Assembly (NCBI RefSeq): GCF_046254905.1
Contig: NZ_CP158016.1
Span: 1,984,001 to 2,048,000, forward strand
Source: Pseudaeromonas aegiceratis
GTDB taxonomy: Bacteria > Pseudomonadota > Gammaproteobacteria > Enterobacterales > Aeromonadaceae
Length of the DNA stretch: 64,000 nucleotides
Direction: 5' to 3'
The notes below the pieces were generated by a model. It saw only the letters and a list, made by a program, of their open reading frames with translations, was not told the DNA's origin and made no database searches. The position numbers and the translations under genes are program-made. Of this stretch, positions 1-8,687 are shown one piece after another (position 1 is the stretch's first letter; each line of letters opens with the position of its first letter).

Positions 1-308
1 ATGTCATCCGGCAGGGTGACGGACTCAAGCGTCACCGCCAGGGCCAGTTCGCCGGGATGCAGGATGAAGGCCTCACCATCGGGAATGATGATCTCGTCGC
101 TCATCACCCGGTTGATGGCCTCGGCCACCGCCTCCTTGGGGCCGCTGAGATCGATGAAGGCCGCGGTGTGGGCCTGGAACACCCGAAACTCGTTGCCCAG
201 CAGCACATCCACACTGACCCCACTGATGCGATCCACCTCGGGACGCGGCTCTATGACGATCTTGCCCTGTTCCAGATAGCGCTCTATGTCGCTGTCGCAA
301 AGACGCAT
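1..308 (-). CDS. dcd: dCTP deaminase, 3' part outside the window
   Basis: Deaminates dCTP to dUTP in the cytosolic route to dTTP. The visible 102 residues begin MRLCDSDIERYL and include VSVDVLLGNEFR, followed by the AAFIDLSGPK and LHPGELALAVTLES blocks typical of bacterial Dcd. E. coli Dcd is 193 residues, so a little over half is present and the catalytic centre lies beyond position 1. The ATG at 308 has an AAGGAG ribosome site 8-9 bases upstream. It is followed on the same strand after udk by 26 bases, and the pairing dcd-udk is common in gammaproteobacteria, suggesting a pyrimidine-nucleotide operon. The identification is made by sequence resemblance. Confidence 0.95.
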   Translation of the reverse strand, partial: MRLCDSDIERYLEQGKIVIEPRPEVDRISGVSVDVLLGNEFRVFQAHTAAFIDLSGPKEAVAEAINRVMSDEIIIPDGEAFILHPGELALAVTLESVTLPDD

Positions 309-334
309 TGCTTTCTCCTTGTCGCCCTGCCGGC

Positions 335-979
335 TTAGCCCAGCAGCATGTGGCGAATACGCGATTTGATCATGTCGATGGCAATGCGATTGCGCCCACC
401 ACGGGGCACTATGATGTCGGCATATTGCTTCGACGGTTCGATAAACTGCAGGAACATGGGCCGCACCGTGGTTTGATACTGATTGAGTACCGACTCCATG
501 GTCCGGCCCCGCTCCTGGACGTCCCGCACCAGACGACGGATGAGACAGATATCCAGCGGCGTGTCCATGAAGATGCTGACATCCATCAGTTCCCGCAGCT
601 GGGGCTCGTTGAGCAGCAAAATGCCTTCGAGGATGATGATGCGCTTGGGACTGAAGGGCCGGGTCTCGCTGACCCGGGTATGCTCGCTGTAGGAATATTT
701 GGGAATGGCCACCTGCTCGCCCTTGAGCAGGGTGGTGAGCTGCTGGCACAGCAGGGCGTGGTCGAAGGCGCTGGGATGGTCATAGTTGGTCTTGACCCGC
801 TCCGCCATGGAAAGGTGGCTCTGATCCTTGTAGTAGCTGTCTTCCGTGATCACCCCGATCTGATCCGCCCCCAGCTCCTCAACCAGCTCGTTGAAAATAG
901 TATGGGAAATCAGGCTTTTGCCCGAGGCGGAAGCACCCGCGATACCTATGATAACGCAGGAGCGGTGTTGATCTGACAT
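335..979 (-). CDS. udk: uridine/cytidine kinase
   Basis: Phosphorylates uridine and cytidine to UMP and CMP in pyrimidine salvage. The protein is 214 residues (E. coli Udk is 213) and starts MSDQHRSCVIIGIAG. The Walker A loop GASASGKS lies near residues 14-21, and the conserved KTNYDHPSAFDH and FIEPSKQYADIIVPRGG blocks follow. An upstream in-frame start at 1027 would add 16 residues without homology, so the ATG at 979 is preferred. It lies 26 bases ahead of dcd and 99 bases beyond the end of mrp, all on the minus strand, consistent with one transcription unit. Confidence 0.96.
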   Translation of the reverse strand: MSDQHRSCVIIGIAGASASGKSLISHTIFNELVEELGADQIGVITEDSYYKDQSHLSMAERVKTNYDHPSAFDHALLCQQLTTLLKGEQVAIPKYSYSEHTRVSETRPFSPKRIIILEGILLLNEPQLRELMDVSIFMDTPLDICLIRRLVRDVQERGRTMESVLNQYQTTVRPMFLQFIEPSKQYADIIVPRGGRNRIAIDMIKSRIRHMLLG

Positions 980-1078
980 GCGTCTGAACTCTCTAAATGT
1001 TGCGGTGGGAGGCTTAAACCCGCGCATTATAACGAAAAAGCCTCCCCCCCACTACAGAGCCGACAGCCGGGCTAGCCC

Positions 1079-2158
1079 CTAGCCCAGGCGATGGACTGCC
1101 AGGGACTCCGGGATCGCCTTGCCCTGGAAATAGAGCCGAGCCGCCAGGCCGCGGGCCAGGGCGCGATAGCCTTGGGCCAGCTCCCCCTCGGGCTCGGCCA
1201 CCAGCGGCGGCACCCCGGCATCCATGGCCTGGCGCACCCCCAGCAACAGGGGAAACTGCGCCAGTAGCGGCAGATCCAGCTCGGCCGCCAGCCGGGCACC
1301 GCCCCCCTCGCCGAACAGCGGCTCATGGTGACCGCAGGCGCTGCACCTGTGATAGCTCATGTTCTCCACCAGCCCCACCACGGGCACCCCCACCTTGGCA
1401 AACATGGCCAGCCCCTTGCGCACATCCAGCAGGGCAACGTCCTGGGGGGTAGTGACCATCAAGACCCCGGTGGTGGGCACCTGCTGGGCCATGCTCAGCT
1501 GAATGTCGCCGGTGCCCGGCGGCAAGTCCACCACCAAATAATCCAGCGAGCCCCAGTCGGTCTCGTGCAGCAATTGGCCCAACGCCTTGCTGGCCATGGG
1601 ACCGCGCCAGATCACCGCCTCGGAGTCCGGCACCAGAAAGCCAATGCTGTTGACCTTGATGCCATAGCGGGAGAGCGGCCGCATCCGCTGGCCATCGGGG
1701 GAGTCGGGGCGCTGGCCCACCAACCCCAGCATCAGGGGCACGGAGGGGCCGTAGAGATCCCCATCCAGCAGGCCGACGCTGGCCCCTTCCGCCGCCAAGG
1801 CCAGGGCCAGATTGATGGCCGTGGTGGACTTGCCCACCCCGCCCTTGCCGGAGGCCACCGCCAGTATGTTCTTGATGCCCGATTGCAGCGGCAAGCCGCC
1901 GGTGGGGGCCAGGGCGGTCACCTGGACGGCAAGCTGCCACCGCAGCCGGGTCCAGGGTCCCAGGGCCAGCAGTGGCTCACTGAGCCTGGCTTGCAGGGCC
2001 TGGAGCACGCCGTCACCGGCAAATGGCAAAGTGAGGCTCAGCTGGAGAGTATCCCCCTCCACCGCCAGCTGGGTGCGGCTGGCCAGCCAGCCATGGGGCC
2101 AGTCATCCGGCTGGCTGGTGACAAGCAGGGTTCGCACGGCTTCTAATGGGGCGGACAT
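1079..2158 (-). CDS. mrp: iron-sulfur cluster carrier P-loop ATPase Mrp/ApbC
   Basis: A cytosolic ParA/MinD-type ATPase that carries Fe-S clusters to apoproteins. The 359-residue protein has a short N-terminal DUF59-like region (about residues 1-90), then a deviant Walker A GKGGVGKST near residue 103, the Walker B-like DYLVVDLPPGTGD, and a CSAC pair near residue 270 that matches the cluster-binding CxxC of the family. The gene is divergent from metG, with a 152-base gap between the two starts; this mrp/metG back-to-back arrangement is conserved in E. coli and relatives. The ATG at 2158 has an AGGAG site about 6-7 bases upstream. Confidence 0.95.
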   Translation of the reverse strand: MSAPLEAVRTLLVTSQPDDWPHGWLASRTQLAVEGDTLQLSLTLPFAGDGVLQALQARLSEPLLALGPWTRLRWQLAVQVTALAPTGGLPLQSGIKNILAVASGKGGVGKSTTAINLALALAAEGASVGLLDGDLYGPSVPLMLGLVGQRPDSPDGQRMRPLSRYGIKVNSIGFLVPDSEAVIWRGPMASKALGQLLHETDWGSLDYLVVDLPPGTGDIQLSMAQQVPTTGVLMVTTPQDVALLDVRKGLAMFAKVGVPVVGLVENMSYHRCSACGHHEPLFGEGGGARLAAELDLPLLAQFPLLLGVRQAMDAGVPPLVAEPEGELAQGYRALARGLAARLYFQGKAIPESLAVHRLG

Positions 2159-2310
2159 GTAACAACTCCTGGTGAAACAACCGTTAACGCCCGAGTCTAC
2201 CCCAAGCCCCTGCTCAGGGATACGGTCACGGCGGCCATCTAGCCTAGGCAGCCCCCCTCATTTTCGGGTAAGATGCGGGCTTACTTTTTCATTGCACGAC
2301 AAGACAGATC

Positions 2311-4377
2311 ATGGCTCACGCTGCTCGGAAAATTCTCGTTACCTGCGCCCTCCCCTATGCCAATGGCTCCATCCACCTCGGCCACATGCTCGAACACATC
2401 CAGGCCGACATCTGGGTCCGTTACCAGCGGCTGCGGGGCAACCAGATCCACTTCATCTGCGCCGATGATGCCCACGGCACCCCCATCATGCTCAAGGCCC
2501 AGCAGCTGGGCATCACCCCGGAGCAGATGATCGAGGCGGTATCCAAGGAGCACCAGGCCGACTTCGCCGGCTTTGGCATCAGCTTCGACAACTACCACTC
2601 CACCCACAGCGACGAGAACCGTGAACTGGCCAACCTGATCTACACCCGGCTGCGGGACGGCGGCTATATCAAGAGCCGCAGCATCTCCCAGCTGTTCGAT
2701 CCGGAAAAAGCCATGTTCCTGCCGGATCGCTTCGTCAAGGGCACCTGCCCCAAGTGCAAGGCCCCCGATCAGTACGGCGACAACTGCGACGTCTGCGGTG
2801 CCACCTACAGCCCCACCGAGCTGATTGACCCGCGCTCCGCCGTCTCCGGCGCCACCCCTGTGATGAAGGAGACCGAGCACTACTTCTTCGACCTGCCCCA
2901 GTTCGAAGGCATGCTGAAGGGCTGGATCACCTCGGGTGCCCTGCAAGAAGAGATGGCCAACAAGCTGGGCGAGTGGTTCGAGGCTGGCCTGCAGCAGTGG
3001 GACATCACCCGGGATGCCCCCTACTTCGGTTTCGAAGTGCCCGATGCCCCCGGCAAGTACTTCTACGTCTGGCTGGACGCCCCCATCGGCTACATGGGCT
3101 CCTTCAAGAACCTGTGCAACCAGCGCGGCGATCTGGACTTCGACAGCTACTGGCGCCAGGGCTCCGACGCCGAGCTGTACCACTTCATCGGCAAGGACAT
3201 CCTCTACTTCCACTCCCTGTTCTGGCCGGCCATGCTCGAAGGCGCGGGCTTCCGCAAGCCCAGCAACGTGTTTGTCCACGGCTATGTGACGGTCAACGGC
3301 GCCAAGATGTCCAAGTCCAAGGGCACCTTCATCAAGGCCGGCACCTACCTGCAGCACCTGGATCCCGAGTACCTGCGCTACTACTATGCCGCCAAGCTCA
3401 ACAGCCGCATCGACGATCTGGATCTGAACCTCGACGACTTCGTCGCCCGGGTGAATGCCGACGTGGTGAACAAGCTGGTCAACCTGGCCTCCCGCACCGC
3501 CGGCTTCCTTACCAAGCGCTTTGACGGCCAGCTGGCCGCACAAAACGCCGAGCCTGCCCTGTACGCCGACTTCCTGGCGGCCCGGGAACGCATCGCCGAG
3601 GCCTACGAGGCCCGGGAATTCAGCCGCGCCATCCGCGAGATCATGGCCCTGGCCGACGTGGCCAACCGCTATGTGGACGACAAGGCCCCCTGGGTGATGG
3701 CCAAGGAAGAAGGCCGCGAGGCCGAGCTGCAGGCGGTCTGCTCCGTGTGCATCAACCTGTTCCGCGTGTTGATGACCTATTTGAAGCCCGTGCTGCCCCA
3801 GCTGGCCGAGCGCAGTGAGGCCTTCCTGGGTGAGACCCTGAGCTGGGAGGCCATCGACACCCCGCTGCTGGCCCACACCCTGGCCCCCTTCAAGGCGTTG
3901 TTCAGCCGCATCGATCCCAAGAAGATCGAGGAGATGGTCAACGCCTCCAAGGAAGATCTGGTGGCCGAGGCCAGCAAGAGCCAGGGCGCCAAGGCCCAGC
4001 ATCAGAGCGCGCCGGGCAAGGATCAGGCCGATATCGAGCCCATCGCCGACGAGATCGCCTACGACGACTTCGCCAAGCTGGATCTGCGCATCGCCCGCAT
4101 CGTCAGTGCCGAGCTGGTGGATGGCGCCGACAAGCTGCTGAAACTGCAGCTGGACATCGGTGGCGACCAGCCCCGCCAGGTGTTTGCCGGCATCCGTGCC
4201 GCCTACGAACCCGAGACCCTGGTGGGCAAGCTCACCGTCATGGTGGCCAACCTGGCCCCGCGCAAGATGCGCTTCGGCCTCTCCGAAGGCATGGTGCTGG
4301 CGGCCGGCCCCGGCGGCAAGGATCTGTGGATCCTGGAGCCCCACGAGGGTGCCCAGCCCGGCATGCGGGTGAAATAA
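2311..4377 (+). CDS. metG: methionyl-tRNA synthetase
   Basis: Charges tRNA-Met with methionine. The 688-residue protein (E. coli MetG is 677) shows the class I signature HLGHM near residue 22, a zinc-knuckle insertion with two CxxC pairs (CPKC, CDVC) near residues 146-163, and KMSKS near residue 333. The C-terminal region from about residue 580 is the dimerising tRNA-binding domain. It ends 41 bases before a MITE-like element that has split the downstream terminator. The gene is a single large unit divergent from mrp. Confidence 0.97.
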   Translation: MAHAARKILVTCALPYANGSIHLGHMLEHIQADIWVRYQRLRGNQIHFICADDAHGTPIMLKAQQLGITPEQMIEAVSKEHQADFAGFGISFDNYHSTHSDENRELANLIYTRLRDGGYIKSRSISQLFDPEKAMFLPDRFVKGTCPKCKAPDQYGDNCDVCGATYSPTELIDPRSAVSGATPVMKETEHYFFDLPQFEGMLKGWITSGALQEEMANKLGEWFEAGLQQWDITRDAPYFGFEVPDAPGKYFYVWLDAPIGYMGSFKNLCNQRGDLDFDSYWRQGSDAELYHFIGKDILYFHSLFWPAMLEGAGFRKPSNVFVHGYVTVNGAKMSKSKGTFIKAGTYLQHLDPEYLRYYYAAKLNSRIDDLDLNLDDFVARVNADVVNKLVNLASRTAGFLTKRFDGQLAAQNAEPALYADFLAARERIAEAYEAREFSRAIREIMALADVANRYVDDKAPWVMAKEEGREAELQAVCSVCINLFRVLMTYLKPVLPQLAERSEAFLGETLSWEAIDTPLLAHTLAPFKALFSRIDPKKIEEMVNASKEDLVAEASKSQGAKAQHQSAPGKDQADIEPIADEIAYDDFAKLDLRIARIVSAELVDGADKLLKLQLDIGGDQPRQVFAGIRAAYEPETLVGKLTVMVANLAPRKMRFGLSEGMVLAAGPGGKDLWILEPHEGAQPGMRVK

Positions 4378-4393
4378 ACGCCAAACGGCCCTA

Positions 4394-4417
4394 AAAAAAC
4401 AGCCTCTCAACGAGGCT
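4394..4417 (-). terminator. intrinsic terminator hairpin, left half of a split bidirectional terminator
   Basis: Read on the minus strand this is AGCCTC, a five-base loop, GAGGCT and then TGTTTTTTT, a good terminator for the CHAD gene. Together with GAGGCTGTTTTT at 4631-4642 it looks like one bidirectional terminator between the convergent metG and CHAD genes that was opened by insertion of the element at 4418-4623. Confidence 0.75.
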
Positions 4418-4623
4418 AATCCTCATCAGTTAAGGCGTCGTTGGCGCCTTAACTGCATCTACGACACTGTTTTTGAGGCAAAAGCCAACCCCACCCTAAC
4501 CCTCCCCTTGAACAAGGGGAGGGAAAAATCGTTCCTCCCCCTTACCAAGGGGGAGGTTAGGAGGGGGATGGCTTGCCTCTGGCACCCATGCATGAGTATC
4601 CGCTGCTTAACTGACCAGCATTA
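4418..4623. repeat. MITE-like palindromic element, copy 1
   Basis: A non-coding element of about 206 bases whose ends are related inverted repeats containing TCAGTTAAG and CTTAACTGA. Inside are a perfect 11-base-pair hairpin (CAGTTAAGGCG, 4427-4454) and two C-rich/G-rich hairpins (about 4500-4523 and 4533-4556), which can nest within a longer imperfect palindrome. It is flanked by 13-base near-direct repeats, TCTCAACGAGGCT (4405-4417) and TCTCAATGAGGCT (4624-4636), which look like a target duplication. A second copy surrounds the IS3-family element at 7346. No coding capacity is seen, so mobilisation would need a transposase in trans. Confidence 0.75.
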
Positions 4624-4625
4624 TC

Positions 4626-5408
4626 TCAATGAGGCTGTTTTTCTTGGCGCAGATCCTGACTCAGGCAGATCTGCTGCAAGGCCCGACGCTGGCCCAGCAG
4701 CCGTTCCTGGCGCGCCAGCGACTCGGCCAGCACCTGCCGCCGCAGACGCTGGCTGCCCTGGCGTTGGAGCCAAGCGGCCAGGCCGGTGAGATCGGAAATG
4801 TCCCCCAGGTCTGTCTGCCAGTGGCGCAGGGGCGCCAGCGCCTCGGCCGGCGCCCCCTGCAGCAGCTGCAGGTAACGCAGTTGCTTGATGGCCAGCCGCA
4901 GGCGGTGGTAGCGCGCCGGCTTTCCCGCCTTGAGCCGGTCGTAATCCGCCATCACCGCCTCGGCCGCCGCGGCCTCATACCAGGCCAGCCAGGCGTCCCA
5001 GGGCAAGGCGGCGGCCTGGGCCAGCCGTGGCGGTTGCGCCGCCCACTCAGCCAGCAGGCAGCGAGCCTCATTGGCCTCCGGCCGTTCCACACCGGCGGGA
5101 CGCTGGGCCAGCAGCCGCTGCTGCCAGCGGGTGGCCTCGGGCCAGCGGGTCAGCCAGGCCAGGCGCACCTCCCAGTCCCGGCGGGCATTGCTGGCCCGGA
5201 TCAGGGCCTTGAGCCTTGGCCGCAGGCTGGTCCCCCAGGGATCCAACAAGGCCAGCAAGGGACAGGCGCTCATCAGGATGCGGACGCACACCCGAAAATC
5301 GTGGGACTCTTCCCCCTGCCAGTCGGGCTTGGCCAGCAGGCGCGCCAGCTGACTCAGCTGCTGATCCAGCCCCCGCTGCAGGCGCTCAATGGGCAAAGAA
5401 GCCGGCAT
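4626..5408 (-). CDS. CHAD domain protein
   Basis: CHAD domains are alpha-helical, histidine-rich modules that bind inorganic polyphosphate. The 260-residue protein is one CHAD domain: HDFRVCVRILMSACPLLALL (about residues 36-55), NARRDWEV, and RYHRLRLAIKQLRYLQLL (about 165-183) hold the conserved basic and histidine residues. Length fits a stand-alone CHAD protein. Its start lies inside the end of the acylphosphatase gene (23-base overlap), suggesting translational coupling. The last codons cross the right edge of the neighbouring palindromic element, so the C-terminus may have been changed by that insertion. The substrate or partner is unknown. Confidence 0.8.
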   Translation of the reverse strand: MPASLPIERLQRGLDQQLSQLARLLAKPDWQGEESHDFRVCVRILMSACPLLALLDPWGTSLRPRLKALIRASNARRDWEVRLAWLTRWPEATRWQQRLLAQRPAGVERPEANEARCLLAEWAAQPPRLAQAAALPWDAWLAWYEAAAAEAVMADYDRLKAGKPARYHRLRLAIKQLRYLQLLQGAPAEALAPLRHWQTDLGDISDLTGLAAWLQRQGSQRLRRQVLAESLARQERLLGQRRALQQICLSQDLRQEKQPH

Positions 5409-5664
5409 AATCCCGATCCAGCCTGTCCAGCTCTTCGACCTGCAGCCGCTCGACGCTGGCGGTGCGAGGACCGCTCTGCAGCCAGATCAGCAGGCGCGCC
5501 ACCTGCTCGCTGGCCCCCGCCGCCATCACCTCCACCGAGCCGTCCGCCAGGTTGCTGGCCCGCCCCACCAGCCCCAACCGGCTAGCCTCCTGCTGGGTAA
5601 AGTAGCGAAACCCCACCCCCTGAACCCGGCCAAACACCCTGGCACAGATGTATCTTTGCGACAT
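5386..5664 (-). CDS. yccX: acylphosphatase
   Basis: A small cytosolic enzyme that hydrolyses acyl phosphates. The 92-residue length is typical. The phosphate-binding loop GRVQGVGFR (residues 12-20) supplies the catalytic Arg, and the catalytic Asn lies in ASNLADGSVEV (near residue 38). It is the first gene of a two-gene unit with the CHAD gene, overlapping it by 23 bases, and is divergent from the chemotaxis receptor gene. A link between polyphosphate binding and phosphoryl hydrolysis is possible but only inferred from position. Confidence 0.92.
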   Translation of the reverse strand: MSQRYICARVFGRVQGVGFRYFTQQEASRLGLVGRASNLADGSVEVMAAGASEQVARLLIWLQSGPRTASVERLQVEELDRLDRDYAGFFAH

Positions 5665-5749
5665 TTTGTGATCCCTCTATGCATTGGTTTTTCTTACAGA
5701 CCGATAGAATGAAAAGGCTTTCTCTCCCCCTTCATGCGAGACACTCATA

Positions 5750-7189
5750 ATGATAAAAAATCCTGCGTTGAAATGGCTTCATCCTCTGCTGACCCGGCTC
5801 ACCATCGCCGAAAAACTCTGGCTCATCTTCTGGCTGCCCCTGCTGGTCCTCTTGCTGGTGGTGGGCATCACCCTGGCCAACAACCAAGCACAGCGGGATG
5901 CCGATGATGACGCCTATCTGGCAGCTCAGGTTCAGCTGACCGCCAGCCTCATCGGTGCCGACGCGGATCAGGCCGGCAAACTGCCAGCCCATCTCAGTCT
6001 GAGCAAGAGTGGCGTCCCCGGCAAGCAGACCGACGGCGACCTCATCCGCTACACGGCCCAGAGTGCCAACGGCCAGTATGTCACCGGCACCCTGGATCTG
6101 AGCCACTCCAGCCTGTGGGAGCATCAGAGTGCGACCCTGTGGGTGGTGCTGTTGGCCGTGGTGATCCTGGGCCCGCTGACCCTGCTGCTGGACCAATACA
6201 TGCGCCGCTCCATCTACGAATTGATCCATGCCCTGCAGCGGCTGGCCGAGGGCGACATGCGGGTGCGCATGGGCCTGCCCGCCGCCCGGGATGAGTTCAC
6301 TGTGGTGGCCGGCTACCTGGATCAGGTGGCCGAGCGCCAGCAACGCACCCTGCACCGGGTAAACGACAGCGCCGAGGCCCTGGAGATGTTTGCCGATGAA
6401 TTCCGCGATGCCGCCGCCGAGGGCCAGGGCATAGCCCAGTCCCAGCGCCAATATCTGGACTCCCTCGCCACCGCCATGGAGCAGATGACCGCCGCCATCC
6501 GCGAGGTGGCGCGCAACGCCAACGACACCTCCAGCCAGACCCGACTCTCCAGCGAGGAGGCCACCCAGGGCGCCAGCCGGGTCAACCTGACCATAGAGTC
6601 CATCCAGACCCTGGCGGACGAGATCAGCCACGCCTCCAGTGCCGTGGAGCAGCTCACCAGCCGCGCCAACAAGATCAACGAGGTGGTCACAGTGATCAAC
6701 GCCATCTCAGGCCAGACCAACCTGCTGGCCCTCAACGCCGCCATCGAAGCGGCACGGGCGGGCGAACAGGGCCGCGGCTTTGCGGTGGTGGCGGACGAGG
6801 TGCGCACCCTGGCGGGCCGCACCCAGCAAGCCACGGTGGAGATCCAGAAGATGATCGAGGAGCTGCAATCGGGCACCGGCGATCTCAACAACATCATGGA
6901 GAAAACCGTGGTCAAGGCGGCGGAGAGTCGGGAGCTGATCACCACCGTCGGCCAGGACATAGAACGCATTGCCAGCTACAGCGAGTCGGTGTTCGAGATG
7001 AGTGCCCAGATCGCCACCTCCTCCGAGGAGCAAAGCTCGGTGGCCTCAGACATAGCCCAGAACCTCGAAGAGGTGCGCAGCCAATCCATGCAGGTGGAGG
7101 AGTCCACCGCCAGCACGGTGGCCGGCACCCAGAACCTGATGGTGACGGCCCGGGAGCTGACCCAGCTGCTGCACGGCCTCAAGCTCTAA
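5750..7189 (+). CDS. methyl-accepting chemotaxis protein
   Basis: A membrane chemoreceptor that passes ligand signals to CheA/CheW. Of 479 residues, a first membrane segment lies at about 24-44 (LWLIFWLPLLVLLLVVGITL) and a second near 126-146. Only about 80 residues lie outside the membrane between them, too short for a usual four-helix or Cache sensor. A HAMP region follows (about 147-200), then the coiled-coil signalling domain with the highly conserved hairpin tip ISGQTNLLALNAAIEAARAG (about 318-337). The ligand is unknown. It stands alone, with its terminator split by the second palindromic element. Confidence 0.93.
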   Translation: MIKNPALKWLHPLLTRLTIAEKLWLIFWLPLLVLLLVVGITLANNQAQRDADDDAYLAAQVQLTASLIGADADQAGKLPAHLSLSKSGVPGKQTDGDLIRYTAQSANGQYVTGTLDLSHSSLWEHQSATLWVVLLAVVILGPLTLLLDQYMRRSIYELIHALQRLAEGDMRVRMGLPAARDEFTVVAGYLDQVAERQQRTLHRVNDSAEALEMFADEFRDAAAEGQGIAQSQRQYLDSLATAMEQMTAAIREVARNANDTSSQTRLSSEEATQGASRVNLTIESIQTLADEISHASSAVEQLTSRANKINEVVTVINAISGQTNLLALNAAIEAARAGEQGRGFAVVADEVRTLAGRTQQATVEIQKMIEELQSGTGDLNNIMEKTVVKAAESRELITTVGQDIERIASYSESVFEMSAQIATSSEEQSSVASDIAQNLEEVRSQSMQVEESTASTVAGTQNLMVTARELTQLLHGLKL

Positions 7190-7205
7190 GCCAGCCCCAG
7201 CAAAC

Positions 7206-7214
7206 AGCCCCGGC
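7206..7214 (+). terminator. left arm of the chemoreceptor terminator, separated from its right arm
   Basis: AGCCCCGGC here pairs perfectly with GCCGGGGCT at 8688-8696, which is followed by eight T. The two arms are now almost 1.5 kb apart because a palindromic element and an IS3-family element sit in the loop. The right arm with its T run remains available downstream of the convergent azlD gene, but the original hairpin is disrupted. Confidence 0.6.
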
Positions 7215-7353
7215 AATCCGGCAATGCTCATCAGTTAAGGCGCCATTGGCGCCTTAACTGCCTTTCTTGCAGTCCCCATCATGTTTTTCAAAGCAAAAGC
7301 CAACCCCACCCTAACCCTCCCCTTAAACAAGGGGAGGGAAATGTCTGTAGTGG

Positions 7354-8163
7354 TCAACTAAATCCGGACACTCTGTTAAGCCGATTTTCGGCTTCTGCTG
7401 GCGGGAGCCCATCGTTATGTTGATGGGGTCGCCGCCAGTTGTAGTAGTCCATCAGGTAGTAGCTGATGTCCCGTTTTGCTTCCTGGAGTTTCTGGTATCC
7501 CGTCTCAGGGATCCATTCTGTCTTTAAACTTCTGAATACCCGCTCCATGGGGGCGTTATCCCAGCAGTTGCCTCGTCGGCTCATGCTCTGGGTTATCCGA
7601 TAACGCCACAGCCGTTGCCGAAATTTCCGACTGGCATACTGGCTACCCTGATCGCTGTGAAACAGCACTCCCGGCGGACAGCCTCGTTGCTGATAAGCCA
7701 TATCCAGGGCTTTCACGGCCAAGTCGGCATCCGGCTTATCGGACAGCGCCCAACCAATCACCCGCCGAGTACAGAGATCGAGTACCACCGCCAAGTAATA
7801 CCAGCGGCCACCGGCCCAGACGTAGGTGATATCACCGCACCAGGCGCGGTTTGGTTGCGCAACAGCAAACTCACGTGCCAATAAATTCGGGATGTCCGGT
7901 CGTTCACACTGCGCCGCTTTATAGGCATGAGAGCCGGGCTGCTTCGATACCAAACCCGCTTCCTTCATCAGGCTACGCACCTTGAATCGACCAATTTGGT
8001 GTCCCAACTCACGCAGCCTCAACATCAGGGTTCGGCTACCAGCAGAGCCCCGACTTTCCTTGAACAAGCGCCGCACTTCACTTCTGTGCTGCAGCCGTTC
8101 ACGATTTACATGGCCCTTACGCGCCAAATACTCATAAAAAGATGAGCTTGCGATATCAAACAC
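7354..8163 (-). CDS. IS3-family transposase OrfB (DDE integrase core)
   Basis: The catalytic part of the transposase, with an N-terminal HTH_21-type region then an rve integrase core. The DDE residues are seen in WCGDITYVW, LFHSDQGSQYAS and NAPMERVFRSLKTEW. The listed start is a GTG at 8163; the frame is open further upstream into orfA and is offset by -1, so the functional product is probably the OrfAB fusion made by slippage on the A6G run. The frame runs to within 8 bases of the left end of the element, as is usual. Confidence 0.93.
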   Translation of the reverse strand: MFDIASSSFYEYLARKGHVNRERLQHRSEVRRLFKESRGSAGSRTLMLRLRELGHQIGRFKVRSLMKEAGLVSKQPGSHAYKAAQCERPDIPNLLAREFAVAQPNRAWCGDITYVWAGGRWYYLAVVLDLCTRRVIGWALSDKPDADLAVKALDMAYQQRGCPPGVLFHSDQGSQYASRKFRQRLWRYRITQSMSRRGNCWDNAPMERVFRSLKTEWIPETGYQKLQEAKRDISYYLMDYYNWRRPHQHNDGLPPAEAENRLNRVSGFS

Positions 8164-8207
8164 AGAACAGACCAGTTCGGTAGACTCATGCTCTCTTAAT
8201 CGCTCGA

Positions 8208-8516
8208 TCAGCGCGTACGTTCGAGATCGTCCGCCATCAAGAGAGCTGTAGCCTTTTTTAGGATCGCTTTTTCGCGTTCAAGTCGGTTGATCCGCGCCTC
8301 CAGCTCCTGGATTTTTTGCTGCTCTGGCGTCAGCGCCTTGCTGGCCGGTGTGGAACCATTCCGTTCGGATTGCAGCTGTTGAACCCATCGACGGAGTGCG
8401 GTTTCACCGACACCGAGTGAGCGGGAAGCATCGGGCACGGAATAGCCATGTTCGAGCACCAAGCTCGCCGCTTCGAGTTTGAACTCAGCAGTAAATGAAC
8501 GACGTTGTCTTGTCAT
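8208..8516 (-). CDS. IS3-family transposase OrfA (helix-turn-helix)
   Basis: The 102-residue DNA-binding subunit that recognises the element ends. A helix-turn-helix lies at about residues 10-50 (FTAEFKLEAASLVLEHGYSV, then DASRSLGVGETALRRWVQQL), followed by a leucine-zipper-like coiled coil EQQKIQELEARINRLEREKA. The sequence AILKKA sits over the slippery A6G run where ribosomes shift to orfB. Confidence 0.93.
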   Translation of the reverse strand: MTRQRRSFTAEFKLEAASLVLEHGYSVPDASRSLGVGETALRRWVQQLQSERNGSTPASKALTPEQQKIQELEARINRLEREKAILKKATALLMADDLERTR

Positions 8517-8687
8517 TGAACACCTCGGGTTACGGTGGCGACTTTACCACCTAAAATGGTGTCCGGGATGATTAGACCACTACAGTCGTTCCTCCCCCTT
8601 ACCAAGGGGGAGGCTAGGTGGGGGATGGCTTGTCTCTGGCGCCCATGCATCAGTATCCGCTGCTTAACTGACCGGCATTACCGGACA

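Larger units (their letters stand above)
7346..8584 (-). mobile_element. IS3-family insertion sequence
   Basis: A complete 1239-base element. The ends are inverted repeats beginning TGTAGTGGTC and sharing CCGGACA further in. A 3-base target duplication GTC flanks it (7343-7345 and 8585-8587), as expected of IS3. It encodes an OrfA with a helix-turn-helix and an overlapping-frame OrfB with a DDE integrase core. An A6G slippery run (CTTTTTT on the plus strand at 8254-8260) lies near the end of orfA and would allow the -1 frameshift that makes the OrfAB transposase. Both reading frames are intact, so it may be active. Confidence 0.95.
7223..8679. repeat. MITE-like palindromic element, copy 2, split by an IS
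   Basis: The two parts, 7223-7345 and 8588-8679, together match the element at 4418-4623: the same CAGTTAAGGCG hairpin (here a perfect 13-base-pair stem with a three-base loop, about 7232-7260), the same C/G-rich hairpins and the same GCTTAACTGACC end. The IS3-family element lies between the two C/G-rich hairpins. This copy also sits inside a terminator loop, between two convergent genes (chemoreceptor and azlD). Confidence 0.75.

Noticed and set aside
2281..4410. A 709-codon open frame opposite metG
   Set aside because: It is a shadow of the GC-rich metG codons on the other strand, with low-complexity Gly/Leu/Val composition and no homology.
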